NCBI GenBank assembly: GCA_019186985.1
Contig: JABARQ010000027.1
Coordinates: forward strand, 16,291 to 80,290
DNA from: Prosthecobacter sp.
Lineage (GTDB): Bacteria; Verrucomicrobiota; Verrucomicrobiia; Verrucomicrobiales; Verrucomicrobiaceae
Length of the DNA: 64,000 nucleotides
Direction: 5' to 3'
The notes beneath the pieces were generated by a model. That model made no database searches, was not told where the DNA came from, and worked only from the letters and a program-made list of their open reading frames with translations. This document shows positions 17,243 through 25,190 of the stretch, in pieces. Both the position numbers and the translations under genes were made by a program. Each line of letters opens with the position of its first letter. The first letter of the stretch is position 1.

Positions 17243-17279
17243 CGAGAAATAATCTCACTACATATGAAAATGAATCTCA
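17243..17279 (-). promoter_or_regulatory. Two Fur-like (or AraC-like) sites upstream of the FMN-binding gene
   Basis: TGAAAATGAATCTCA (17265-17279) agrees with the 7-1-7 Fur consensus TGATAATnATTATCA at 11 of 14 defined positions; CGAGAAATAATCTCA (17243-17257) agrees at 9 of 14. Their centres are 22 bp apart, two helical turns, and the two share 11 of 14 bases (GAnAAnnAATCTCA). They sit 12-48 bp upstream of the start at 17231. Iron control by Fur is the first reading; tandem direct repeats at this spacing also suit an AraC-type dimer, and such a regulator is encoded nearby. Confidence 0.5.
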
Positions 17280-17374
17280 ATTGCTATGAATCAAGCGCTT
17301 TCTTTGACGATGAATTGCGATTTTGACGCCTGTCCTTCTCCTTCCCTTTTTACCCTCAGGAAGTGCGGACGAAG

Positions 17375-17402
17375 CCCCCGGCCGCCTCGTGGCGGCCGGG
17401 GG
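17375..17402 (-). terminator. Strong hairpin after the TonB-dependent receptor gene
   Basis: A 12-bp perfect inverted repeat, cccccggccgcc (17375-17386) and ggcggccggggg (17391-17402) with a TCGT loop, starts 23 bases beyond the receptor stop on the minus strand. No T tract follows, so it may act as an incomplete terminator or RNA stabiliser and may limit read-through into the FMN-binding gene. Confidence 0.5.
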
Positions 17403-17424
17403 AGATGCAAAAGCAATCCCGAGA

Positions 17425-19704
17425 TCAGAACCTCACCGTCACGGCCACACGACCATTGATGCCTGGCTGCGTGAACTGGTCCAGACGGTCGCTCGTCGGT
17501 GCCTGCCCCCGCACATCCTGGTAGAGCCACATCTTCTGATGGGTCAGGTTGTAGAGGCCGGCGGTGAGGGAGACATTGCGCGAGATGTCCCAGCGCCCGA
17601 TGAGGTCCACCACATAAGCGCTCGGCGTTTCAAACTGCGTCGTGCTGTCGGCAACCCGGTTCTGACCGGCATAATAAGTGCCGACCAGCTCCACCGTCAC
17701 CTTGTCACGACGATAGCGCAGACCGGTCACGAGCTTGAGCGGGTCGATGGAGTTGAGCGGCTGGTCGTTCTGGTCATCCCATCCCTGCTGCCATCCCAGG
17801 TTGCCGAAGAGGCTGACGTTGCTCAGCGCCTCATTCACGAAGTCGAGCGAGGCCTCGCCCTTGAACTCGACACCATAAATCTCGGCGGAGGAAAGGTTGC
17901 GGCTCTGGAAGATGAGAGGGTCGCCGGGAGCCCCCGTGCCACCGACGCCGGCGAAGAGCTCGATGAAGTCCTCGTAGTAGTTGTAGAAGCCTGCGAGGCT
18001 CCAGGAGCGCCGCTCATGGTTGCCGCGAAGGCCAAGCTCAAAGCTGTGGCTGACCTCGTTCTGCAGCCCGGGATTCGGGATGGTCTGGTAGTTGAAGGCC
18101 AGGTTGGTCACCGTGGCGTTCAGGTCCTCCGGCGTTGGATTGCGGAAGCCCATGCTGTATTGGAACCAGGCGCTGTGATGGTCGTCCAGCTTGGTCAGGA
18201 AGCCCAGCTTCGGCGCCACGGCGACCTGATCGTAGTCCTGCGGACGAAGGCCGCCGCTGGCGCGCAGATACAGGTCGTCGGCATCCGTCGTCACTTCGTA
18301 ATAATCGAACCGGATGCCGGGCGTCAGCGTGTAGCGGTCATTGTCTCCCCAGGTGATCTGATCCTGGATGTAAAGGCCCGCACGCAGCGTGGTGCTGTCC
18401 GGCATGTCCTTCAGCGGGAAGGTGTCCGGGCTGATGACGTTCGTGCTCGTGCCGGTGGTGAAGTTGAACTCACGGGCGTCACGCACACGACGGCTGAAGC
18501 TGCGGATCAGCTCGCCGCCATAGCTGAGCTGATGCCTGAAGCGCCCCGTCTCAAACTCGCTCACCAGGTTCAGCGCAGCGCCCAGGTGGTTCTGGGAAAA
18601 GAGATGGTCGCGCACCCGGAACCGGTCCTGCGCCGTCGGCAGCACTCGGTCGCGATCCTCGTCGATGTGCTCGGTCGTGCGGCTGTCCTGATAATAGATG
18701 TTCCAGTCCAGCCGGTCGAAGAACAGGCCGAGGTCGCTGGCGTCAAACTGATGCCCGAGGCTGACACGGTAGCGGGTGACCTCGTCGTCGAGCAGCAGCT
18801 CGCTCACCCGGAAGACAGAGGGGCCGGACACCACGTTGCGGCGGGAGCTCACCAGATCGTTCTCACTCGTGCGCTCAAAGAACTCGCCGGTGAGCTTGAA
18901 GGTGTTCCGGTCGTCCGGACGCCAGACCAGCTTGCCCAGCCAGTTGTGGCTCTCCCAGTCCATCGGATCCGGCGCATAACCACCCCGGTTGTCCATCTCC
19001 TGCCCCTGGCGGTAGGTGTAGAGCAGCATCATCTCGACCGGCCCGCCACGCACGGCCCCGGCGATGGTCTGGCCCAGGCTTTCATCCATGCCCTGGTAGC
19101 GGCTGACGGATTCAAAACCCCAGTCATTGCCGTCGTCGCCGATGATGTCGGAGGGATCCTTGGTGACAAAGGAGACCACACCGCCCAGGGCGTCGCTGCC
19201 ATACAGGGACGAGGCCGAACCCTTGACGACCTCGACCCGCTTCAGCGCGTCCACATCCAGATAATCACGCCCGACGCTCGTCGTGCCGCCAAAGGTGAAA
19301 AGGTCGCCCTGGCGGATGCCGTCGACCTGCATGAGCACACGGTTGCCGTCAAGACCGCGGATGTTGATGCCCTGGGTGCCGCTGCGGCTGTTGCGTCCCG
19401 GTCCCTGGCCGCCGACACCGAAAGGCAGGCTCACACCGGGCTCGTAGCGCTGATAGTCACGCATCGAAGTGCCGAGCGTGAAGATGCTGTCATTGGCGTC
19501 CAGCACGGCCGTGGAGGCCGCGACATCCTGCGTCCTCCTTTCCGTGCGCGTCGCCACAACGATGATTTCCGGCACCAACTCCGCCGAGGCGCCGGCGGCA
19601 ATGGTGGCGCTGTCCTGCGCGGGCTTGGTGGCGGCTTCCTGCTGCGCGAAGACGGAACCTGTCAGCAGGCAGAGGAGAGGAAGAAGAGGCGGGTGTTTTT
19701 TCAT
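17425..19704 (-). CDS. TonB-dependent outer-membrane receptor, heme/hemoglobin type
   Basis: A 759-residue outer-membrane barrel. ATG 19704 gives the signal peptide MKKHPPLLPLLCLLTGSVFA; the frame extends 18 codons further but these are not signal-like. Mature N-terminus, a TonB box-like EIIVVATRT (46-54), then a plug with RYEPGVSLPFGVGG and NIRGLDGNRVLMQVDGIR and RVEVVKGSASSLYGSDALGGVVSF, a pattern shared by the hemoglobin/hemin/transferrin receptor group (TIGR01785/01786). Near residues 518 and 546 are FRNPTPEDL and NPGLQNE, which resemble the FRAP and NPNL boxes of heme receptors. The barrel ends in a C-terminal aromatic residue (VAVTVRF). ExbB, ExbD, TonB and heme lyase/ABC genes are not in the window. 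The ligand (heme, hemoprotein) is inferred from family resemblance only. Confidence 0.9.
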   Translation of the reverse strand: MKKHPPLLPLLCLLTGSVFAQQEAATKPAQDSATIAAGASAELVPEIIVVATRTERRTQDVAASTAVLDANDSIFTLGTSMRDYQRYEPGVSLPFGVGGQGPGRNSRSGTQGINIRGLDGNRVLMQVDGIRQGDLFTFGGTTSVGRDYLDVDALKRVEVVKGSASSLYGSDALGGVVSFVTKDPSDIIGDDGNDWGFESVSRYQGMDESLGQTIAGAVRGGPVEMMLLYTYRQGQEMDNRGGYAPDPMDWESHNWLGKLVWRPDDRNTFKLTGEFFERTSENDLVSSRRNVVSGPSVFRVSELLLDDEVTRYRVSLGHQFDASDLGLFFDRLDWNIYYQDSRTTEHIDEDRDRVLPTAQDRFRVRDHLFSQNHLGAALNLVSEFETGRFRHQLSYGGELIRSFSRRVRDAREFNFTTGTSTNVISPDTFPLKDMPDSTTLRAGLYIQDQITWGDNDRYTLTPGIRFDYYEVTTDADDLYLRASGGLRPQDYDQVAVAPKLGFLTKLDDHHSAWFQYSMGFRNPTPEDLNATVTNLAFNYQTIPNPGLQNEVSHSFELGLRGNHERRSWSLAGFYNYYEDFIELFAGVGGTGAPGDPLIFQSRNLSSAEIYGVEFKGEASLDFVNEALSNVSLFGNLGWQQGWDDQNDQPLNSIDPLKLVTGLRYRRDKVTVELVGTYYAGQNRVADSTTQFETPSAYVVDLIGRWDISRNVSLTAGLYNLTHQKMWLYQDVRGQAPTSDRLDQFTQPGINGRVAVTVRF

Positions 19705-19916
19705 GCGGGACGATTCATCACCACCGGCCGCCCCAGCCCGCTGCGGACCGTTTGACATGGACTGTCGCTCGTTTGTCCCAAAGCTCCAAGCCCCTCATTC
19801 CACCGACAGTGGCGCGCAAATGACCGACAACGCGGCGATCACCTGCCGGAAAAGCAGGGCCGCCCGCTTCATCCACCCGCGATAGATTGCCGGCACCAAC
19901 GCGTTTCCGCGCCCCC

Positions 19917-21272
19917 ATGCGTCTTCTGGTTCTCCTCAGCCTTCTTGGTTTCATCCTCCAGTCCGCTGCCGGTGCGGCGACCGGGCAGGCATCTGCCGCC
20001 CGCCCCAACATCCTGGTGTTGTATCTCGATGACATGGGCTGGGCCCAGCCAGGAGCCTATGGCGGCAGGCTGGCGCCGACACCCCACATGGACTCCATTG
20101 CCACAACCGGCGTGCGTTTCACCAACGGTTATTCCAGCGGCTGCGTCTGCTCGCCCGGCCGCGTCGGCCTGATAACCGGACGTTATCAGGCCCGAACCGG
20201 CCACGACGCCAACCCCACCCGGCCGGGCCGTGAGCTGCTGCTGAGCGAGAAGACCCTGGCCCAGCACCTCAAGCCCGCCGGCTACACCACCGGCATCGTC
20301 GGCAAATGGCATCTCGGCGACACAGGCCCCGAATTCATGCCCCTCTCGCGCGGCTTTGACTTTGCCATGGGAACCGTCGGCAACCTCGGCGAAGGCTCCG
20401 GCCCTTCGTTCTACCGGGGTAATGAGCTCGTCCAGGAACTCCAGGGCTCACCCGTCACCTCACCGGTCTATGCCCGTGAAGCCTGCGGATTCATTGAGGC
20501 AAACAAGGACCGGCCCTTTTTCCTCTGCCTGTCCTTCAACGCCGTGCATTCACCCATCGTCGCCTCCCCGCACTGGCTGGAAAAGTTCAAGCATCTGCCG
20601 AAACGTGAACAGGCCTACGCGGCGCTTGTGGGCGAGGCGGATGAGGCGATTGGCACCGTCATGGCCCGGCTGCGTGAGCTGAAGCTGGAGGAAAACACGC
20701 TGATCTTCTGCATCAGCGACAACGGCGGCGCCTCCAGGGAGGCTGAGCAACTGGGCCTGCGCGGCTCCAAATGGTTTGTCTGGGAAGGCGGCATCCGCGT
20801 GACCTGGATGGCCCGGTGGAAGGGCCGGATTCCCGGCGGCCGGGTGCTGAACGACCCCGTCATCCAGCTCGACGTGCTGCCCACCGTCCTCGCCGCAGCC
20901 GGCGTTGAAAAACCTTCGCTGGCACTGGATGGCGTCAATCTTCTGCCGCTCCTGGAGGGCAAAGCCGACAGGCTTGAACCACGCGAACTCTATTTCCGCT
21001 TCGGCGTCCAGCACGCCGTCCGCCAGGGCGACTGGAAGCTGGTGAAAGCCTCCCAGGCCATGGAGCCCATGCTGGTGAACCTCGCCACCGATCCCGGGGA
21101 GCAGAAGGATCTGAGCGCCGAAAATCCCGCCAAAAAGGCTGAGCTGACCATCCTCTTCAGCACCTGGAACACCTCCATGCAGCCCCCGCGCTGGGAGGAC
21201 CAGCGCTGGAACGGCGACCCTGACCGCAAGGCGGACAAGAAGAAGATGAAGAAATCCAAAAAGCGAAAGTGA
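19917..21272 (+). CDS. Secreted sulfatase
   Basis: A 451-residue arylsulfatase-type hydrolase with a signal peptide from ATG 19917 (MRLLVLLSLLGFILQSAAGA). N-terminal calcium-site motif NILVLYLDDMGW, then the formylglycine signature C78-S-P-G-R in CSPGRVGLITGRY; the Cys would be oxidised to FGly by a maturation enzyme not seen here. Further motifs are GKWHLG, FSACL-like SACPSTPC-free FFLCLSFNAVHSP and ISDNGGAS near the second metal-binding residues. The C-terminus ends in DRKADKKKMKKSKKRK, a lysine-rich tail seen in some planctomycete and verrucomicrobial sulfatases. Likely acts on sulfated polysaccharides; the substrate is not predictable. Confidence 0.92.
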   Translation: MRLLVLLSLLGFILQSAAGAATGQASAARPNILVLYLDDMGWAQPGAYGGRLAPTPHMDSIATTGVRFTNGYSSGCVCSPGRVGLITGRYQARTGHDANPTRPGRELLLSEKTLAQHLKPAGYTTGIVGKWHLGDTGPEFMPLSRGFDFAMGTVGNLGEGSGPSFYRGNELVQELQGSPVTSPVYAREACGFIEANKDRPFFLCLSFNAVHSPIVASPHWLEKFKHLPKREQAYAALVGEADEAIGTVMARLRELKLEENTLIFCISDNGGASREAEQLGLRGSKWFVWEGGIRVTWMARWKGRIPGGRVLNDPVIQLDVLPTVLAAAGVEKPSLALDGVNLLPLLEGKADRLEPRELYFRFGVQHAVRQGDWKLVKASQAMEPMLVNLATDPGEQKDLSAENPAKKAELTILFSTWNTSMQPPRWEDQRWNGDPDRKADKKKMKKSKKRK

Positions 21273-21332
21273 GGCCGCCGACGCGGAATGGCCTGCCCGC
21301 CAGCAGTAGATCCAAACGCCTGGGTGCGGACT

Positions 21333-22190
21333 TCAGCCCTGGGCGGCCAGGGCGGCGGCGGCCCTGGCCTTGGCCTGTTCGGCCTTGCGCAGGATTTCGT
21401 CGGGTGAGGGAAGCGAGGCGAGCACGTCGGCGGGGATGAAGCCGTCTCCGACCAGCTTGGTCAGGCACTTCTTGCGCTCATCCAGCGCCTTGTCGGGGCT
21501 GCGCTCCTTGCTGAAACGTGACTTGGCGGCGGCACTGCGGTCCTTCAAGGCCGAGTAAATGTCGCCGCCGAGCAGCGAGGAGATGTCCACCTTGATCTTT
21601 TCGCGGCCAGCCTCGGCCGGATTCACCTCGTCGCCGTTGATCGGGCCGGCCTGATACTTGGGGAACATGATGGCCACCTCGGGGCAGACACGGGAGCAGG
21701 CCGGGCAGTTGGTCTTGCAGTTGTCGTTGTTCTGCACCTGGATCTTGTGGTCGGAGCTGACGCCATAGACGTCGAACAGGCAGAAGCTCAGGCACTGCAT
21801 GCAGTTGGTGCAGCGAGTGTAGTCGATGACGGGGAACCAGGGCTTCCAGCGGCCGGGCTCGTTCATGGGGGTGTCGCCCCGGCTTTTCTCCACCAGGCCG
21901 ACGACCTCCTCGACCTCCAGCCCCGCGATGTCCCGCGCCTCAACCTTCACCAGGCCGGTGACGTCCTCGATCTGCGGTGCTTTTTGTTCGGGGAAAAGTC
22001 CCAGCACGAGCAGGCTGCGTTCGTCATGGGGCATCATGGCCGGGGCGCCGCCGCCTCCGGTCCGGGTGACCGCGTAACCCTTGTCGAGGAGGGCGGCCAT
22101 GACCCTGGCCCTGGCCTCGGACGGCAGCGGGATGGCGCCGGAGCCTTCGTAGAGCACAACGCGCAGGGGACGATGGGTGTGGGTGATCAT
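21333..22190 (-). CDS. Two-[4Fe-4S] ferredoxin-family protein
   Basis: A 285-residue protein with an N-terminal ~110 residues I do not recognise, then a ferredoxin core: cluster one ligands C127, C130, C133 and C137 in CTNCMQCLSFCLFD; cluster two ligands C158, C162, C165 and C169 in CKTNCPACSRVCPEVAIMFPKY. The second motif is C-x3-C-x2-C-x3-C, as in some two-cluster ferredoxins. The C-terminus is charged and alanine-rich (helical). No signal peptide, so cytoplasmic. It follows the small Cys-rich gene after 21 bases and the pair looks like an operon with a redox role; the partner enzyme is unknown. Confidence 0.85.
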   Translation of the reverse strand: MITHTHRPLRVVLYEGSGAIPLPSEARARVMAALLDKGYAVTRTGGGGAPAMMPHDERSLLVLGLFPEQKAPQIEDVTGLVKVEARDIAGLEVEEVVGLVEKSRGDTPMNEPGRWKPWFPVIDYTRCTNCMQCLSFCLFDVYGVSSDHKIQVQNNDNCKTNCPACSRVCPEVAIMFPKYQAGPINGDEVNPAEAGREKIKVDISSLLGGDIYSALKDRSAAAKSRFSKERSPDKALDERKKCLTKLVGDGFIPADVLASLPSPDEILRKAEQAKARAAAALAAQG

Positions 22191-22211
22191 GGGTGAGGCT
22201 GGAAGGTTCGT

Positions 22212-22541
22212 TCAGGACTGGACCATGGCGCCGACGACCTCAGGAGCCGTGAGGGTGCGCATGTTGAGGATTTCGACATCCTCGGCCAGCGGCGCGCCTG
22301 CCTGCTGGAAGAGGCCCTTCACGGCCCGCGGGTAGCAGGCGGCGATCCTGAGCTTTCCACAGGCGGCGAGGGCGGTAAGGCGCGGGTCGCGATGCGCCGC
22401 CATTTCGCAGAGGTCGGACACGCTTTCAAAGCTGGCCCCGGAATCGCAGAGACCCTGCAGGACCTCGTTCTTCACGCCATTGGGGACGACCTGGGCGTAG
22501 GCGCAGCGGCAGTAGAGGAGCGTGGGGGGGGATTCAGGCAT
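22212..22541 (-). CDS. Small cysteine-rich protein, companion of ferredoxin
   Basis: A 109-residue soluble protein with six cysteines (C11, C13, C32, C45, C61, C69), the first two in LLYCRCAYAQVVP. The motif LRIAACYPRAVKGLF near 65-78 resembles the C-terminal part of heterodisulfide-reductase- and CoB-CoM-like Fe-S proteins, but only loosely. I do not recognise a named family. The gene stands 21 bases upstream of the ferredoxin gene on the same strand, and the cysteines suggest Fe-S or metal binding. An alternative is a small electron carrier or scaffold that works with the ferredoxin. Confidence 0.75.
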   Translation of the reverse strand: MPESPPTLLYCRCAYAQVVPNGVKNEVLQGLCDSGASFESVSDLCEMAAHRDPRLTALAACGKLRIAACYPRAVKGLFQQAGAPLAEDVEILNMRTLTAPEVVGAMVQS

Positions 22542-22600
22542 GGACGGGGGCGCGGATCATGGCGGCAGGCGGGGCACGCGCAAGGCCGTGTGTGAAAACG

Positions 22601-22630
22601 AACAAGGCGGACTTTTCAGTCCGCCTTGTT
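22601..22630 (-). terminator. Terminator hairpin downstream of the secreted hypothetical gene
   Basis: A 13-bp perfect inverted repeat, aacaaggcggact (22601-22613) and agtccgccttgtt (22618-22630), with a 4-base loop. On the minus strand it is followed by CGTTTTC. It closes the gene ending at 22656. Confidence 0.8.
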
Positions 22631-22655
22631 GAAGAAAAAATTTCTGAAACGGGAA

Positions 22656-23093
22656 TCAGCGCACGGGGATCGACGAGCGGGTGGGGCGCGGGGCGTCGTA
22701 GAGCCAGAAGGCCACGTTGCCGTCACTCACCAGGGCACGCGCCTCGGCGATGGCCACGCCGTCGGAGAGCGGCTTGCCGTAAAGATGATGGGGAGAGGAG
22801 TAAAGAGTCGCGTAGGTGACCGGCACGGACCAGTAGTACTCACCCTGGAACTTCTCCACGACCGGCTGGCCGTAGCCGATGATGATGTCACGCGTGATGC
22901 TGGTCTCGTGACGCTTCATGCTGCGGTTGAGGGCGCGGTAGCCGCCAAAGATGGACTTGGAGGGCTTGGTTCCGGCCACGCTCTGCGAATCCGGCGAATG
23001 GTCAGGATTGCTGGGGGAGGTGGCGTTCTGGGGGGCGGCAAGGCTGCTGCCGACGATGGCAAGGCTGAGCAGAAGAGGGATGAGGAATTTCAT
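22656..23093 (-). CDS. Small secreted hypothetical protein
   Basis: 145 residues from ATG 23093, which opens a signal peptide (MKFLIPLLLSLAIVGSSLAAP). The frame is open to 23186 but the upstream residues are not signal-like. The mature protein has a disordered Ser/Pro-rich start (NATSPSNPDHSPDSQSVAG) and a folded C-terminal half rich in Tyr and Trp (GYGQPVVEKFQGEYYWSVPVTYATLYSSP, NVAFWLYDAPRP). No family recognised. A terminator follows the gene. It is probably a periplasmic or secreted protein; the Tyr/Trp-rich half could be a small beta-sheet domain. Confidence 0.72.
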   Translation of the reverse strand: MKFLIPLLLSLAIVGSSLAAPQNATSPSNPDHSPDSQSVAGTKPSKSIFGGYRALNRSMKRHETSITRDIIIGYGQPVVEKFQGEYYWSVPVTYATLYSSPHHLYGKPLSDGVAIAEARALVSDGNVAFWLYDAPRPTRSSIPVR

Positions 23094-23247
23094 GACGAGG
23101 GAATATAATCTAGGAGATCGGTAGTTCGGCAAGCAGGAAATGTTCCCAACTCCAGGGCTTCCCTGGAAAGGAGGCAATTTTGTCACTTGTCCCAGCCGTT
23201 GTTTGACAGGCGGGCGAGTCCCCCGTTACACAGCATGACCAAGTTCG

Positions 23248-23826
23248 ATGAACCTACCTAACAAGCTCACCGTCGCCCGCCTGATCCTCACGGGCGTGTT
23301 CGTGGTGTGTTTTTACATCCCCTGGGACCAGGCCATGACGGCCGCGCTTCTGATCTTCTCGGCGGCCTCCATCACGGACTATCTCGACGGCAGGATCGCC
23401 CGCGCCCGCGGCCTGGTGACAAACTTTGGCAAGCTGTTCGACCCCCTGGCAGACAAGGTTCTGATCGCAGCTGCCTTCATCCTGCTTGTGGAAAGGACGG
23501 AGATGAAGGCCTGGATCGCCATCGCCATCCTCGGCCGTGAGTTCTTCGTCACGGGCATCCGGCTGATCGCGGCCCAGAAGGGCGTCGTCCTCGCCGCAGA
23601 GCGCCTTGGCAAGCACAAGATGGCCTGGCAGATCATCACGGTGCTCTACTTCCTGCTCACGGCGGCTTCAGAGGAAAGCATGTTCGGCTTCCTGCGCCCC
23701 TGGCTGGAGCCTTCCCCGGCGCACTGGTGGGCCGGCGCCTCGATCGTGGGCTTCACCACCTTCCTCACCGTGGTCTCCGGCTTCAGCTATTTCTGGAAAA
23801 ACCGCCGCCTCTTTGATGACGCCTGA
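23248..23826 (+). CDS. pgsA: CDP-diacylglycerol-glycerol-3-phosphate 3-phosphatidyltransferase
   Basis: PgsA makes phosphatidylglycerol phosphate from CDP-diacylglycerol and glycerol-3-phosphate, an integral membrane step of phospholipid synthesis. The 192-residue protein has the CDP-alcohol phosphatidyltransferase signature D47-G-x2-A-R-x8-G61-x3-D65-x3-D69 and about five hydrophobic helices. ATG 23248 starts MNLPNKLTVARLILTG, the usual N-terminus. No clear Shine-Dalgarno is present. The RidA-like gene follows after 59 bases on the same strand. Confidence 0.94.
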   Translation: MNLPNKLTVARLILTGVFVVCFYIPWDQAMTAALLIFSAASITDYLDGRIARARGLVTNFGKLFDPLADKVLIAAAFILLVERTEMKAWIAIAILGREFFVTGIRLIAAQKGVVLAAERLGKHKMAWQIITVLYFLLTAASEESMFGFLRPWLEPSPAHWWAGASIVGFTTFLTVVSGFSYFWKNRRLFDDA

Positions 23827-23885
23827 GGTTTTGGATTGAGCCGGAGCCGCAGGCCTGACAGCATCAGCGCGAATCCTTCACCACC

Positions 23886-24347
23886 ATGTCCGCAGAAGCC
23901 CAACTCTCCTCCCTCGGCCTCAGCCTGCCCCCCGCCCCGCCCAAGGGCGGCGTTTACAAGCCCGTCGTGATCATCGGCGGTGTGGCCTATGTTTCCGGGC
24001 ACGGCCCCTACCTCCCTGACGGTGGCATGATCCGCGGCAGGGTCGGCGAGGACCTTGACCTGGCCCAGGGCCACGCCGCCGCCCGCCAGACCGGGCTGGC
24101 GATGCTGGCGACGCTGAAGAAGGAGCTGGGCAGCCTCGACCGGGTGAAGCGCGTCATCAAGCTGCTCGGCATGGTCAACAGCACGCCGGAGTTCGCCGAT
24201 CATCCCAAGGTCATCAACGGCTGCAGCGAACTCTTCGCCCAGGTCTGGGGCGATGATGCCGGTGTCGGCGCACGCAGCGCCGTCGGCATGGGGTCGCTGC
24301 CCGGCAACATCGCCGTGGAGATCGAGGGCATTTTTGAAATCGACTAA
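23886..24347 (+). CDS. RidA-like (YjgF/Rut) protein
   Basis: 153 residues in the RidA/YjgF/YER057c/UK114 fold. The block PVVIIGGVAYVSGHGP, the helix with VGEDLDLAQGHAAARQTGLAMLATLK, the VKRVIKLLGMVNSTPEF strand and the RSAVGMGSLPGNIAVEIEGIF ending match the RidA domain, although the canonical Arg in the C-terminal loop (usually RxxxxxxxLPxxxxVEI) is present in the form ARSAVGMGSLPGNIAVEI. RidA deaminates reactive enamines/imines made by PLP enzymes; paralogues have other roles and this one is a longer variant with about 20 extra N-terminal residues. Confidence 0.87.
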   Translation: MSAEAQLSSLGLSLPPAPPKGGVYKPVVIIGGVAYVSGHGPYLPDGGMIRGRVGEDLDLAQGHAAARQTGLAMLATLKKELGSLDRVKRVIKLLGMVNSTPEFADHPKVINGCSELFAQVWGDDAGVGARSAVGMGSLPGNIAVEIEGIFEID

Positions 24348-24390
24348 CCCGGACGTCCGTCGACCTTGACCATCCCTTGCCGGACCGCCG

Positions 24391-25185
24391 TCAGGGGATG
24401 CCGAACAGCCTCCGGTGGTTCTCGGCAATCACGGCTTCCAGCACCTCCACGGTCATGCCACGCACCTTCGCCAGCAGCTCGTAGCTGACCCGCAGGTTCG
24501 CAGGATGATTCACAGGCCTACCCTCCACCTGAAGCGGGTTCGGGTTCAGCTCGTCCGGCGGCCACATGTCCGGCGCATCCGTCTCGACCAGCAGCCTGTC
24601 CAGGGGCATGGCGGCGAACACGGCCAGCTGACGCGCCTTGCGCTCATGGCCGAAGTAGGGTGACAGGGAAAAATAGGCGCCGAGGCTGGCAAGGCACGGG
24701 ATCATCTCCTCCGGGCCTCCATAGGAATGCAGAAGAAATCCCCGTTTCGGCAGGACGGCCGCCCGAAGCTGCTCCTCCAGAAGGCCCCAGGCGCGCAGGC
24801 AATGAACCGTGGCCGGGCGGTTCAGCTCGACGGCCAGCGCAAGCTGAAGCCTAAGGCATTGCACCTGGGCGTCGATGTCGGGATTTTCGATCCAACGATC
24901 CAGGCCGACTTCACCCACGGGCGCCTGCGGAAACTCCGTCAGGTAGCGCCGGAGCGTCACCAGCCAGGCATCGCTGCGCTCCTTCACATACCAGGGATGC
25001 AGGCCAAAGGCGGGCCGCACCCAGGGATGTTCGCGGGCGATCCTGGCGACGTCCTCCCAGTCCTCCTCCGCCGATCCATTCACCACGACCTCCGCCACTC
25101 CCAGCCGGGGTAGAAGACGCATCAGTTCCGGCCTCACGGCATCCAGCCGGTGATCCTGAAGATGGTTGTGCGCGTCAAAGAGCAT
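24391..25185 (-). CDS. TatD family metal-dependent hydrolase
   Basis: A 264-residue hydrolase of the TatD DNase family (TIM barrel, amidohydrolase-like). ATG 25185 gives MLFDAHNHLQDH, with metal ligands H6 and H8; further ligands are suggested by VGEVGLDRW, VHCLRAWGLL, LHSYGGPEEM and VETDAPDMWPP. The open frame upstream is non-conserved. It is the last gene of the run nif3-mpg-asmA-like-sufE-tatD, 5 bases after sufE. It may act on DNA or small substrates; the family's physiological substrate remains debated. Confidence 0.9.
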   Translation of the reverse strand: MLFDAHNHLQDHRLDAVRPELMRLLPRLGVAEVVVNGSAEEDWEDVARIAREHPWVRPAFGLHPWYVKERSDAWLVTLRRYLTEFPQAPVGEVGLDRWIENPDIDAQVQCLRLQLALAVELNRPATVHCLRAWGLLEEQLRAAVLPKRGFLLHSYGGPEEMIPCLASLGAYFSLSPYFGHERKARQLAVFAAMPLDRLLVETDAPDMWPPDELNPNPLQVEGRPVNHPANLRVSYELLAKVRGMTVEVLEAVIAENHRRLFGIP

Positions 25186-25190
25186 GTGCT

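Noticed and set aside
17323..19755. Long plus-strand frame opposite the TonB receptor
   Set aside because: Low-complexity His/Ala/Val content typical of antisense frames; the minus-strand receptor has all family motifs.
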